A model generated the notes under the pieces. It did no database searches. It had not been told where the DNA came from and was given only the letters and a program-made list of their open reading frames with translations. This document shows, in pieces, positions 1 through 7,823 of a stretch of DNA of 19,804 bases. Source of the stretch: Eubacterium sp. (GTDB lineage: Bacteria; Bacillota_A; Clostridia; Lachnospirales; Lachnospiraceae); assembly GCA_023663915.1 (NCBI GenBank), contig JAMPGN010000055.1, positions 1-19,804 on the forward strand. The letters run 5' to 3'. The position numbers were made by a program, and so were the translations under genes. Position 1 is the stretch's first letter; every line of letters starts with the position of its first letter.

Positions 1-111
1 AAGAGGCTTATTTTACATTTTATTTGTGCGAATTATTTTTTCCTTTCAAAGCTGAGTAAGTTGTCCACAGGAGCTTGATTTTATTTCATAGGATTCGGGT
101 GTAAAAAGTCT

Positions 112-178
112 TATGTTGTAAGTTTTGAAGGCAGATTGCAAAAAAGTTCTCTCGTGCTGGTTTCGTTGAATGGATTTT
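112..178 (+). repeat. Imperfect dispersed repeat, origin copy
   Basis: Positions 127-178 match 13080-13131 at 45 of 52 bases without gaps. The shared 8-mer TATGTTGT stands 7 bases further upstream here (112-119) than in the other copy (13072-13079). The core identical block is GTGCTGGTTTCGT. The copy lies between DnaA boxes at 61-69 and 218-226. No open reading frame is preserved between the copies. Function is unknown; it could be a small repeat family, a conserved origin-linked motif or a decayed mobile fragment. Confidence 0.7.
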
Positions 179-299
179 GAAACAGGTTTACATATTGTAT
201 GAAGTGATGCATCGGAATGTGTATAACTTAATTTCAAGATAATCACATTTCCCACAACACATTTTACGGATAAAAAGTAATTATGAACTTTATGAAAAG

Positions 300-337
300 A
301 ATATATCCACAAGTTATCCACATGTTGTGGATATATT
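300..337. repeat. 13-bp perfect inverted repeat made of DnaA boxes
   Basis: The arms AATATATCCACAA (300-312) and TTGTGGATATATT (325-337) are exact reverse complements. Each arm carries a one-mismatch DnaA box facing the other. The 12-base centre (313-324) holds an exact box, TTATCCACA (314-322). Three DnaA boxes therefore sit within 32 bases, which fits a core DnaA-loading cluster. Confidence 0.8.
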
Positions 338-398
338 TATGTAAAGTGGATAGGAATTTCTTATTACATAAAAAAAGAATAAAAAATACAGTATTTAC

Positions 399-427
399 TT
401 GACGTTTCTTTCTTAATTATATATAAT
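399..427 (+). promoter_or_regulatory. Sigma-A promoter for rpmH
   Basis: The -35 TTGACG (399-404) and -10 TATAAT (422-427) are separated by exactly 17 bases. The start of transcription would be near 434, giving a leader of about 130 bases before rpmH. This is the best-scoring promoter seen in the window. Confidence 0.85.
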
Positions 428-459
428 CAACATGTTGTTTTTCCAATTTATGTCCAAAA

Positions 460-541
460 CGAGCTGCGCTTCGCAAGCTCGGAGAAAACGTAGGGATTTC
501 CTACTAACGTAAAAATGTTTACCTTATATAAATATTAAGGT
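460..541 (+). promoter_or_regulatory. Structured 5' leader of rpmH
   Basis: Three successive hairpins can form in the leader RNA. The first pairs CGAGCTGCG (460-468) with CGC-A-AGCTCG (472-481), with one bulged A. The second is GTAGG/CCTAC (490-494 with 500-504). The third is ACCTTA/TAAGGT (521-526 with 536-541), ending just before the ribosome binding site AAGGAGG near 548-555. None is followed by a T tract, so they are not terminators. A role in L34 regulation or RNA stability is only inference. Confidence 0.45.
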
Positions 542-564
542 TCAAGAGAAGGAGGTGCATTGGT

Positions 565-699
565 ATGAAAATGACTTATCAGCCCAAGAAGAGACATAGA
601 TCCAAGGTTCATGGATTTAGGAAGAGAATGAGTACTGCGGGCGGTAGAAAAGTTTTAGCGGCAAGACGTGCAAAAGGAAGAAAGAAATTATCAGCATAG
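565..699 (+). CDS. rpmH: Ribosomal protein L34 (44 aa)
   Basis: This 44-residue, very basic protein begins [10 protein letters not shown] and ends GRKKLSA, which is the full-length L34 pattern of the large ribosomal subunit. The internal block [11 protein letters not shown] and the [18 protein letters not shown] region are the conserved L34 core that binds 23S rRNA. The start is an ATG placed 9 bases after a strong AGGAGG-type site (AAGGAGG, 548-555). It is the first gene after the origin promoter at 399-427 and is followed at once by a hairpin and T tract. Identification is secure. Confidence 0.98.
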   Translation: MKMTYQPKKRHRSKVHGFRKRMSTAGGRKVLAARRAKGRKKLSA

Positions 700-723
700 G
701 TCACAGTCATGTGACCTTTTTTT
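698..723 (+). terminator. Intrinsic terminator between rpmH and rnpA
   Basis: A perfect 8-bp stem, AGGTCACA (698-705) with TGTGACCT (710-717), has a 4-base loop and is followed by seven T residues (717-723). The stem starts inside the rpmH stop codon. It probably reduces transcription into rnpA, keeping L34 mRNA more abundant than RnpA mRNA, although read-through must occur if rnpA has no promoter of its own. Confidence 0.85.
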
Positions 724-751
724 CTCTCATTTATGATAAGGAGTGGGAAAG

Positions 752-1120
752 TTGTTATTTTCAGAATCCTTGAAAAAAAACGAAGATTTCCAGAATGTTT
801 ATAAAAAAGGCAAGAGTTATGCCAACAAGTATCTGGTCATGTATGTATTGGAAAACAACACGAATCAAAACAGACTGGGAATATCCGCCAGCAAGAAGGT
901 AGGGAACAGTGTCGTAAGACACAGGTTTGCCAGACTGGTGAGAGAGAGTTATAGACTACATGAAAATATATTTAATAGTGGTTTAGATATAGTAGTCGTT
1001 GCAAGAAAAGGCGCAGCTTCGGTCGGATATGAGCAGATCGAGCGTGCATTATTACATCTTTCAAAGCTTCATCATATCATTAAGATCTATTTTTATGATG
1101 AAGATAATTTGTCACAGTAA
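752..1120 (+). CDS. rnpA: Ribonuclease P protein component (122 aa)
   Basis: RnpA is the protein subunit that helps the RNase P RNA bind and cut tRNA precursors. The conserved basic motif is visible at about residues 48-67 ([18 protein letters not shown]), with RHR in place of the textbook RNR. The N terminus [12 protein letters not shown] and the YVLENN...RLGIS strand are also typical. I choose the TTG at 752 because AAGGAG (738-743) is 8 bases away and the protein then begins MLFSESLKK, as in relatives. The GTG at 743 overlaps the ribosome binding site. It lies downstream of an rpmH terminator and upstream of yidD, the usual order. Confidence 0.95.
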   Translation: MLFSESLKKNEDFQNVYKKGKSYANKYLVMYVLENNTNQNRLGISASKKVGNSVVRHRFARLVRESYRLHENIFNSGLDIVVVARKGAASVGYEQIERALLHLSKLHHIIKIYFYDEDNLSQ

Positions 1121-1137
1121 ATGGATTAAAAATTGAT

Positions 1138-1347
1138 ATGAAAAAAATATTGATTTGTATGATTCAGCTCTATAGAAAGTATATCTCTCCGATGAAGAGT
1201 ACGAAATGCCCCTATTTTCCGACTTGTTCGGAATACGGCTTGGAGGCGGTCGAGAAATACGGCGCGTTAAAGGGCGGGTTGATGGCTCTGTGGAGAATAT
1301 GCAGATGTAACCCTTTTTCAAAAGGCGGTTATGATCCTGTTCCGTGA
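1138..1347 (+). CDS. yidD: Membrane protein insertion efficiency factor YidD (69 aa)
   Basis: This small protein has the YidD hallmarks: an amphipathic N terminus followed by YRKYISP (12-18), the Cys pair in [10 protein letters not shown] (24-33), a conserved [14 protein letters not shown] segment, and [14 protein letters not shown] at the C terminus (56-69). YidD acts at the inner face of the membrane and assists YidC-dependent insertion. Length is normal. No strong ribosome binding site precedes the ATG, which starts 17 bases after rnpA, so translation may depend on coupling. A hairpin spans its stop codon (1333-1354). Confidence 0.95.
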   Translation: MKKILICMIQLYRKYISPMKSTKCPYFPTCSEYGLEAVEKYGALKGGLMALWRICRCNPFSKGGYDPVP

Positions 1348-1354
1348 CGGGATC
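1333..1354 (+). repeat. Hairpin across the yidD stop codon
   Basis: GATCCTGT (1333-1340) pairs with ACGGGATC (1347-1354), with one G-U pair and a 6-base loop. No T tract follows. It lies just before the yidC ribosome binding site (1363-1370), so it could affect mRNA stability or the yidD/yidC expression ratio. That role is inferred only. Confidence 0.4.
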
Positions 1355-1380
1355 AAGAAAGGTAAGGAGGTAATCCGGTA

Positions 1381-2697
1381 GTGACAGGTATTTTATTAAC
1401 GCAGGATTCCGGTAAGATTATTGGGCCTATTGCAAAATTGCTGGGCTATATCATGGAAGGTATCTTTTTTGTACTGGACAAGATCGGTATTCCTAATATC
1501 GGACTTGCTATCATACTGTTTACGATCGTAATGTATCTGATTCTGCTTCCTCTTACGATCAAACAGCAGAAATTTTCTAAGTTGTCCGCGAAGATGAATC
1601 CAGAGCTTCAGGCAATTCAGGCGAAGTATAAAGGCAAGAACGATAATGAATCCATGATGGCGATGAATATGGAGACGAAAGCGGTCTACGCGAAGTACGG
1701 TGTGTCTCCTTCCGGCAGCTGTGTTCAGATGTTGATCCAGTTACCGATCCTGTGGGCATTGTACCGTGTAATTTATAATATGCCCGCTTATGTCGGCAAG
1801 ATTAAGGATGCGTTTTTCCCTCTGGTTGATAAGCTAATCAGTCAGGCGGGTAGCACAGAGTTGATTCAGTCCTTTACGCAGGCGAGCATGTACGCTAATA
1901 ATTTTTCTAACGAATCCTTTACGGGCGGCGTGACTTCTTATGTGCAGAATACGTTTATCGATGTGTTGAATAAAGCGACTTCTGCAGAATGGGTCAGCAT
2001 CAAGGATACGTTTCCGAATCTGGCGGCAGATGTAGACCAGACGCTTAGCTTGTTAAATCGGTACAATAATTTCTTAGGGTTAAATATTGCCAATTCTCCT
2101 TCTTATATTATGAAGGAAGCGTTGGCGGATAAATCTTTTCTCATGATGATCGCGGCTCTTGCGATTCCGGTATTGTCTGCGGTGACACAGTGGATCAATG
2201 TGAAGCTGATGCCGCAGCAGAACACAGAGCAGGATACGAAGAATGTAAATGATCAGCAGAATGCGATGATGCAATCCATGAAGACCATGAATATGATGAT
2301 GCCGGTTATGTCCGCCGTATTCTGTTATACGCTTCCCGCTGGTCTGGGACTCTACTGGGTAGCCGGCGCGGTGGTCAGAAGCGTGCAGCAGGTCGTGATC
2401 AACAGGCATATTGATAAGATGGATCTGGACGAAGTCATTAAGAACAATGAAGAGAAAGCTAAAAAGAAGATGGCGAAAGCAGGCGTCAGGGCGGAACAGA
2501 TGGCAGCCTATGCCAATATGAATACGAAGAATGTGAACGCGCCGAAGAAACAGCCTTCCGCGCCTGCGATGACACAGGAAGAAAAGGAAGAGGCAGTCAG
2601 AAAATCCACGGAGTATTATAACAAGAATGCAAAGCCCGGCAGCATGATGTCTAAGGCGAACATGGTAAAACAGTATAACGAGAAGAATAATAAATAA
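1381..2697 (+). CDS. yidC: Membrane protein insertase YidC/Oxa1 family (438 aa)
   Basis: YidC inserts and folds membrane proteins alone or with SecYEG. Five hydrophobic segments are visible at about residues 11-32, 40-60, 112-134, 252-272 and 305-340. The first cytoplasmic loop (62-110) has the usual KLSAKMNPELQAIQAKYK amphipathic pattern. An extracytoplasmic insertion of about 115 residues (136-250) separates the third and fourth segments, longer than in Bacillus SpoIIIJ. The groove position after LLPLTI is Lys61, where many Gram-positive YidC proteins have Arg. There is no lipobox cysteine at the N terminus. The tail (350-438) is rich in Lys and polar residues. The GTG start follows TAAGGAGG by 10 bases. 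Confidence 0.95.
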   Translation: MTGILLTQDSGKIIGPIAKLLGYIMEGIFFVLDKIGIPNIGLAIILFTIVMYLILLPLTIKQQKFSKLSAKMNPELQAIQAKYKGKNDNESMMAMNMETKAVYAKYGVSPSGSCVQMLIQLPILWALYRVIYNMPAYVGKIKDAFFPLVDKLISQAGSTELIQSFTQASMYANNFSNESFTGGVTSYVQNTFIDVLNKATSAEWVSIKDTFPNLAADVDQTLSLLNRYNNFLGLNIANSPSYIMKEALADKSFLMMIAALAIPVLSAVTQWINVKLMPQQNTEQDTKNVNDQQNAMMQSMKTMNMMMPVMSAVFCYTLPAGLGLYWVAGAVVRSVQQVVINRHIDKMDLDEVIKNNEEKAKKKMAKAGVRAEQMAAYANMNTKNVNAPKKQPSAPAMTQEEKEEAVRKSTEYYNKNAKPGSMMSKANMVKQYNEKNNK

Positions 2698-2733
2698 TTT
2701 TCTATGGTATGGGTGAATGGAGGTTGAATGATT

Positions 2734-3372
2734 ATGGAATTTATAGAAGTATCTGCAAAAACCGTCAGTGATGCAATCACAGAAGCATGTCAGAAATTAA
2801 CCGTGACAAGCGATAAGCTGGAATATGAAGTCATTGAGGAGGGTTCTTCGGGATTCTTAGGACTCGGTGCGAAGCCTGCCATTATTAAGGCGAGGGTAAA
2901 ATCTTCCGTGGAGGATACGGCGAGAGATTTCTTGAATGATGTATTCCGCGCCATGGGTCTGGTCGTGGTGGTCGATGTAAAATATGATGAAATCGACAGC
3001 TCTATAGAGATTGACTTAAGCGGCGACGAGATGGGAGTCTTGATCGGTAAGAGAGGTCAGACACTCGATTCCTTACAGTACCTCGTATCGTTAGTGATCA
3101 ATAAGAATGTAGAGAATTACATTAGGGTGAAAGTAGATACGGAAAACTACCGTCAGAGAAGGAAAGAGACGTTAGAGAATCTCGCTAAGAATATTGCTTA
3201 TAAGGTGAAGAGAACGAAGCGTCCGGTATCGTTAGAGCCTATGAATCCTTATGAGAGAAGAATCATTCACTCGGCGCTGCAGAATGACAGATATGTGACG
3301 ACCCATAGCGAGGGCGACGAGCCTTACAGACATGTGGTGGTGGTTTTAAAAAGATATGACAGAAATAATTAA
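2734..3372 (+). CDS. jag: RNA-binding protein Jag/KhpB (212 aa)
   Basis: Jag (KhpB/EloR) is a cytoplasmic RNA-binding protein linked in Gram-positive bacteria to cell elongation and division. It has an N-terminal Jag_N domain (1-55, with the GSSGFLGLG turn), a KH domain (about 70-140) with the GxxG loop GKRG at 105-108, and a C-terminal R3H domain (145-210) with the Arg-x3-His pair R175/H179. I prefer the ATG at 2734, 10 bases after GGAGG (2719-2723) and giving MEFIEVSAKT; the ATG at 2728 (two residues longer) is only 4 bases from it. It directly follows yidC, as in most Bacillota. Confidence 0.94.
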   Translation: MEFIEVSAKTVSDAITEACQKLTVTSDKLEYEVIEEGSSGFLGLGAKPAIIKARVKSSVEDTARDFLNDVFRAMGLVVVVDVKYDEIDSSIEIDLSGDEMGVLIGKRGQTLDSLQYLVSLVINKNVENYIRVKVDTENYRQRRKETLENLAKNIAYKVKRTKRPVSLEPMNPYERRIIHSALQNDRYVTTHSEGDEPYRHVVVVLKRYDRNN

Positions 3373-3421
3373 AAGGCATAGATTTCATTAGGCATGACTT
3401 TGATGATTGCCGCGAAGACAA

Positions 3422-3470
3422 AATATCCCGCAGCTTGCTTTGATACCCCGTTAGCTTGCTGCGGGGTATT
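3422..3470 (+). terminator. Alternative hairpins, probable terminator after jag
   Basis: The arm 3458-3470 can pair in two exclusive ways. With 3422-3434 it makes a 13-bp stem (one G-U pair) closing a 23-base loop. With ATACCCCG (3443-3450) it makes an 8-bp GC-rich stem from 3462-3469. The 7-mer AGCTTGC appears twice (3432-3438 and 3453-3459). The downstream tract TTTGAATTTCT is only a weak U tract. The 3373-3568 gap holds no gene. Confidence 0.55.
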
Positions 3471-3536
3471 TGAATTTCTGTAATAGGAAATTCTCTAAAG
3501 AGTGGAAGAATGCTTTCATCTACGTCTGGAATCAGC

Positions 3537-3542
3537 TATAAT
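3537..3542 (+). promoter_or_regulatory. Candidate -10 element for mnmE
   Basis: An exact TATAAT lies at 3537-3542, ten bases before the AGGAGG site of mnmE. The -35 candidate at the right distance (TTTCAT, 3514-3519) is poor, so this is a weak promoter call. A start following the jag hairpins would make mnmE-mnmG-rsmG a separate transcription unit. Confidence 0.4.
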
Positions 3543-3568
3543 GATACTGACAGGAGGTTTTAACTAAT

Positions 3569-5002
3569 ATGAAAACAGATACCATAGCGGCGATCGCGAC
3601 GGCTGTATCTGATTCCGGAATCGGGATCATACGCGTCAGCGGTACGGATTCGATTGCAGTTGTCCATAAAATATATCGGAATGTGAAAATGAAGCAGACA
3701 TTGACAGAATATGAATCCCATACGATTCATTATGGATTGATTGTGGAAGATGATAAGACTGTGATAGACGAAGTGATGGTATCTGTTATGAAAGCCCCCA
3801 GAAGCTATACCGCGGAAGATACGGTGGAGATCAATTGTCATGGCGGCGTCTATATCATGCGTAGGATCCTTAACGCTGTCTTACAGGCGGGCGCGAGAGC
3901 CGCGGAGCCGGGAGAGTTTACGAAACGCGCTTTCTTAAACGGACGGATCGATCTGTCGAGGGCGGAAGCGGTCATGGATCTGATTCATGCAAAAAATGAA
4001 TTTGCGCTGCGCGCTTCCATAAAACAGCTAAAAGGTTCCGTGTCTGATACGGTGCAGGAAATCCGGGCGGATCTTCTGCATGAGATCGCTTTCATCGAGG
4101 CGGCGATCGACGATCCGGAGCATTTTGACTTGGAATCGCAGGGTTACGGCGAAGCGCTCGATCAGATTGTCAGGAAAATCATGGAGCGCATACGGCTTTT
4201 GATCGATTCTGCAGATAACGGCAGGATTCTGACGGAAGGAATCCAGACGGTGATTGTGGGTAAGCCCAATGCGGGGAAATCTTCTCTTTTGAATATGTTG
4301 GTAGGTGAAGAGCGGGCGATCGTTACGGATATTGCCGGTACGACAAGGGATATTCTGGAAGAGACGATTTCGGTGGACGGTATTCTGTTCCGTATCTTGG
4401 ATACTGCAGGTATCCGTTCTACGGATGATATTGTGGAAAAGATCGGGGTTGATCGGGCGAAAAAAGCGGTGGAGGAAGCGGATCTGGTGCTCTATGTGAT
4501 TGACGCTTCCCTGCCGCTTGATGAGAATGATGAGGAAATCCTGAAGATGATCGAAGGAAAGAACGCGATCATTCTGTTAAATAAATCAGACCTTCTAACA
4601 GTGGTAACGGAAGAAAATATTCATTTCGTTGTATCTAATATACGGAGACGAAATGGAATCCCGGATTTACGGGAAAAATATGAGAACAAAATCATTAAAA
4701 CCTCTATGAAGGAACAGGATAGTATTGCGCTTTTCTTAGAGACGGTGAAAGAGATGTTCTTTCATGGCGATATCGTCTATAATGATGAAGTGTATATTAC
4801 CAATATGCGGCACAAAGAGGCGCTTCAGAATGCTTATGATAGTCTGACGCAGGTTCTAAAAAGTATAAAGGATCGTATGCCGGAAGATTTCTATACCATT
4901 GATCTGATGAATGCATACACAGATCTGGGTACGATTATCGGGGAAGAAGTGGGAGACGATCTGGTTAATGAGATATTCAGTAAGTTTTGTATGGGAAAAT
5001 GA
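3569..5002 (+). CDS. mnmE: tRNA modification GTPase MnmE (477 aa)
   Basis: MnmE, with MnmG, installs the cmnm5/nm5 group on wobble U34 of certain tRNAs. The N-terminal tetrahydrofolate-binding domain starts DTIAAIATAVSDSGIGIIRVSG (4-25) and includes NCHGG (89-93) and the GEFTKRAFLNGRIDL block (115-129). The inserted G domain shows the P-loop GKPNAGKSS (231-239), TTRD (258-261), DTAGIR (278-283) and NKSD (338-341). The C-terminal FCMGK keeps the catalytic-motif cysteine C474 (CxGK). It is slightly longer than the usual 450-460 residues. AGGAGG at 3552-3557 sets the ATG start. Confidence 0.97.
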   Translation: MKTDTIAAIATAVSDSGIGIIRVSGTDSIAVVHKIYRNVKMKQTLTEYESHTIHYGLIVEDDKTVIDEVMVSVMKAPRSYTAEDTVEINCHGGVYIMRRILNAVLQAGARAAEPGEFTKRAFLNGRIDLSRAEAVMDLIHAKNEFALRASIKQLKGSVSDTVQEIRADLLHEIAFIEAAIDDPEHFDLESQGYGEALDQIVRKIMERIRLLIDSADNGRILTEGIQTVIVGKPNAGKSSLLNMLVGEERAIVTDIAGTTRDILEETISVDGILFRILDTAGIRSTDDIVEKIGVDRAKKAVEEADLVLYVIDASLPLDENDEEILKMIEGKNAIILLNKSDLLTVVTEENIHFVVSNIRRRNGIPDLREKYENKIIKTSMKEQDSIALFLETVKEMFFHGDIVYNDEVYITNMRHKEALQNAYDSLTQVLKSIKDRMPEDFYTIDLMNAYTDLGTIIGEEVGDDLVNEIFSKFCMGK

Positions 5003-5016
5003 TATATGCGGTTTAC

Positions 5017-5053
5017 AAATGGACGATTTTGCATACCAGTCCATTTACGGACT
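5017..5053 (+). repeat. Overlapping alternative hairpins between mnmE and mnmG
   Basis: AAATGGAC (5017-5024) pairs perfectly with GTCCATTT (5039-5046). Part of the second arm can instead form AGTCC/GGACT (5038-5042 with 5049-5053). A run of six T residues follows at 5061-5066, too far for a classic terminator of the larger stem but 7 bases after the smaller one. It may act as a weak attenuator before mnmG. Confidence 0.35.
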
Positions 5054-5127
5054 AACACTGTTTTTTATGATAGAGGAATGTAAGTATTTTTTGTGTGGAT
5101 TTGAATAAGTATAAGAGGTTTCGTTTT

Positions 5128-7056
5128 ATGGAAGGGAAAAATCAGATCAGAGAAGTATATGATGTATGCGTGGTGGGTGCGGGTCATGCGGGGTGTGAAG
5201 CGGCGCTTGCTTGTGCGAGACTGGGGTTAGAGACGATTATCTTTACGGTGAGTGTGGACAGCATCGCGCTTATGCCTTGTAATCCCAATGTGGGAGGCAC
5301 TTCCAAGGGACATCTGGTGCGTGAGATCGATGCGCTGGGCGGCGAGATGGGAAAAAATATTGATAAGACTTTTATCCAGTCCAAGATGCTGAACCAGTCA
5401 AAAGGTCCCGCGGTTCATTCGCTGCGCGCGCAGGCGGATAAAGCGGAGTATACCCGTGCGATGCGCAAGGTATTAGAAGCGCAGGAGCATCTGACGATCA
5501 AACAGGCGGAAGTGTGCGAGTTGCTCACGGAAGCCTATGAGAATACTTCTGAATCCTCAGGGAGCCTTGCCACCAAAAAAATAACAGGCGTGAAAACCTA
5601 TACCGGCACGATATATGAATGCAAGGCGGTGATCCTGTGTACGGGTACTTATCTGAAAGCAAGATGTCTGTGCGGCGAGGCGATCACTTACACTGGTCCC
5701 AACGGTCTGCAGCCTGCCAATCATCTTACAGATTCCCTGCTGCGTCTCGGCGTGGAGATGAGAAGATTTAAGACCGGCACACCGGCGAGAATGGATGGGC
5801 GCACGATCGACTACAGTAAGATGGAGGAGCAGTTTGGCGATGAGAGGATCATTCCTTTTTCTTTCTCCACCAATCCGGAGGACGTGCAGATCGATCAGGT
5901 TTCCTGCTGGCTGACCTATACCAATGAGAAGACGCATGAGATCATACGCGCCAATCTGGATCGTTCGCCGATCTATGCGGGTATCATAGAGGGAACAGGT
6001 CCCCGCTACTGCCCTTCTATCGAAGATAAAGTGGTAAAGTTTGCCGATAAGGAAAGACATCAGGTCTTTATCGAGCCGGAAGGAAGGCATACGCATGAGA
6101 TGTATGTGGGCGGTATGTCCTCTTCCCTGCCGGAAGACGTGCAGCTGGCAATGTACCGCACAGTACCCGGATTGGAGCATTGTAAGATCGTAAGGAACGC
6201 ATACGCGATCGAGTACGACTGCATCAATCCCAGACAGTTATATCCGACGTTGGAATTTAAAGATATCAAGGGACTTTTCAGCGGCGGACAGTTTAATGGC
6301 AGCAGCGGATATGAGGAGGCGGCGGCACAAGGATTGATCGCGGGAATCAATGCGGCGATGACAATTCTGAATCGACAGACTATCGTGTTAGACCGCTCCC
6401 AAGCGTACATAGGCGTGCTGATCGACGATCTGGTGACGAAGGAAAATTTCGAGCCCTACCGCATGATGACTTCCAGAGCGGAGTATCGTCTTCTGCTGCG
6501 GCAGGATAATGCGGATCTTAGGCTTCGTCAGATCGGATATGAGGTGGGACTTATCACGAAGGAAGTATATGAGAAGACGCTTCATAAGAAAGCATTGATT
6601 GAGCAGGAAATCGAGAGATTAAAGAGTACGATGATCGGCGCGGCGAAGGAAAATCAGGCGTTTTTGATGGCGCATGGGAGCGCGACGCTCAAGACTGCGG
6701 TCAGTCTGGCGGAGTTATTGTGCCGTCCCGAATTAAGTTATGCGGTATTATCTGAGATCGACCAGAAGCGTGGGCCGCTGCCTGCAGATGTGATCGAACA
6801 GGTTGAGATTGAGATCAAATATGAGGGCTACATCATCAGACAGCAGCGTCAGGTAGAGCAGTATAAGAAGATGGAAAAAAGACGTATTCCCGCTGATCTG
6901 GATTATCATGCGATTCCCTCGCTTCGTCTGGAGGCGAGACAGAAGCTGATTGCCTATAAACCTGTGTCGGTGGGACAGGCGTCGCGGATATCGGGCGTAT
7001 CTCCGGCGGATATATCTGTGCTGCTGGTATATTTAGAACAGAGAAAGGAAGGATGA
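5128..7056 (+). CDS. mnmG: tRNA uridine-5-carboxymethylaminomethyl enzyme MnmG (642 aa)
   Basis: MnmG (GidA) is the FAD- and NADH-dependent partner of MnmE in U34 modification. The N-terminal Rossmann fold shows GAGHAG (17-22). Conserved blocks follow: the redox-linked Cys in MPCNPNVGG (C51), [20 protein letters not shown], the second conserved Cys in [11 protein letters not shown] (C295), [10 protein letters not shown], and [18 protein letters not shown]. The C-terminal helical domain for MnmE and tRNA contact ends in [19 protein letters not shown] choose ATG 5128 because AAGAGG (5113-5118) is 9 bases upstream; an in-frame GTG at 5095 has poor spacing. Its stop overlaps an ATG of rsmG. Confidence 0.97.
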   Translation: MEGKNQIREVYDVCVVGAGHAGCEAALACARLGLETIIFTVSVDSIALMPCNPNVGGTSKGHLVREIDALGGEMGKNIDKTFIQSKMLNQSKGPAVHSLRAQADKAEYTRAMRKVLEAQEHLTIKQAEVCELLTEAYENTSESSGSLATKKITGVKTYTGTIYECKAVILCTGTYLKARCLCGEAITYTGPNGLQPANHLTDSLLRLGVEMRRFKTGTPARMDGRTIDYSKMEEQFGDERIIPFSFSTNPEDVQIDQVSCWLTYTNEKTHEIIRANLDRSPIYAGIIEGTGPRYCPSIEDKVVKFADKERHQVFIEPEGRHTHEMYVGGMSSSLPEDVQLAMYRTVPGLEHCKIVRNAYAIEYDCINPRQLYPTLEFKDIKGLFSGGQFNGSSGYEEAAAQGLIAGINAAMTILNRQTIVLDRSQAYIGVLIDDLVTKENFEPYRMMTSRAEYRLLLRQDNADLRLRQIGYEVGLITKEVYEKTLHKKALIEQEIERLKSTMIGAAKENQAFLMAHGSATLKTAVSLAELLCRPELSYAVLSEIDQKRGPLPADVIEQVEIEIKYEGYIIRQQRQVEQYKKMEKRRIPADLDYHAIPSLRLEARQKLIAYKPVSVGQASRISGVSPADISVLLVYLEQRKEG

Positions 7057-7061
7057 CACAC

Positions 7062-7823
7062 ATGTTAGAAAAATATCAATTGGATTCTTTTCGGAAGGAT
7101 CTCGATGAATTGCATATTATTCTGAGTGAAAAGCAGATTTCTCAGTTCATGCAGTATTATGAGCTGTTAATCGAGTGGGGCCGCGTGATAAACCTGACGT
7201 CGATCATGGCGTTTGATGAGGTGTTGAAGAAGCATTTCATAGACAGTCTGAGCTTGGTTAAGGTCTGCAGCTTGGAGAAAAAGGATCATGCGCTTTCCTT
7301 GCTCGATATCGGGTCGGGCGCGGGTTTTCCGGCTCTGCCGCTTAAGATTGCTTTTCCGGATCTGAACGTGACGTTACTGGATGCCCTGCAAAAGCGCGTT
7401 GCTTTTCTAAATAAAGTGATCGAGACGCTGCAGTTAGACGGCATCGAGACGATCCATGGCAGGGCGGAAGAATATGCCAAGCCCGGTCAGCTGAGGGAGC
7501 AATATGATCTGTGCGTATCCAGAGCGGTGGCAAATCTGTCTACGCTTTCAGAATACTGTTTGCCTTATGTGAAAGTCGGCGGTCAGTTTATTGCTTATAA
7601 ATCGGAGAAAATCGAGGAGGAGATAGAAGCTGCAGGCTATGCGATTAAACTTCTTGGCGGTAAAATGGCGGATCGCGTCTCCTTCCTGCTTCCGAATAGC
7701 GATCTCTATCGCAGCTTTCTGGTGGTGGAAAAGTGTACTCCAACGCCTATGAAATATCCGAGAAAAATAGGTAAAGCAATTAGGAAACCGTTATCCGCAA
7801 AGAAAGGCATGTTATTTGTATGA
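7062..7823 (+). CDS. rsmG: 16S rRNA (guanine-N7) methyltransferase RsmG (253 aa)
   Basis: RsmG (GidB) methylates N7 of G527 in 16S rRNA using S-adenosylmethionine. The SAM-binding motif is clear: LLDIGSGAGFPALPLKIA followed by the acidic end of strand two (LLDALQKR). The substrate-side segment CVSRAVANLSTL and the upstream WGRVINLTSI block are family hallmarks. ATG 7062 is 9 bases after AAGGAAGG; the ATG at 7053 overlaps the mnmG stop as ATGA but touches the ribosome binding site. Either way it is tightly coupled to mnmG. Its stop overlaps the next gene by ATGA. Confidence 0.96.
   Translation: MLEKYQLDSFRKDLDELHIILSEKQISQFMQYYELLIEWGRVINLTSIMAFDEVLKKHFIDSLSLVKVCSLEKKDHALSLLDIGSGAGFPALPLKIAFPDLNVTLLDALQKRVAFLNKVIETLQLDGIETIHGRAEEYAKPGQLREQYDLCVSRAVANLSTLSEYCLPYVKVGGQFIAYKSEKIEEEIEAAGYAIKLLGGKMADRVSFLLPNSDLYRSFLVVEKCTPTPMKYPRKIGKAIRKPLSAKKGMLFV

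Larger units (their letters stand above)
1..398. other. oriC: Probable oriC half: dnaA-rpmH intergenic region
   Basis: This stretch before the rpmH promoter has no credible gene. It carries matches to the DnaA box TTATNCACA: exact ones at 218-226 (minus strand, TTATACACA) and 314-322 (plus strand, TTATCCACA), and one-mismatch ones at 61-69 (TTGTCCACA, plus), 303-311 (ATATCCACA, plus) and 326-334 (ATATCCACA, minus). The DNA from about 335 to 430 is very AT-rich and could be the unwinding element. Conserved gene order (rpmH diverging from dnaA) supports an origin here, with dnaA expected left of the window. The left 45 bases hold no recognisable gene start. Origin function is inferred; the boxes are seen directly. 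Confidence 0.8.

Noticed and set aside
46..321. 91-codon open frame on the minus strand across the origin
   Set aside because: It runs through the DnaA boxes, lacks a ribosome binding site and has no recognisable protein pattern.
5095..5127. GTG start for MnmG adding 11 residues
   Set aside because: The nearest purine-rich site is about 17 bases away, while ATG 5128 has AAGAGG at 9 bases.
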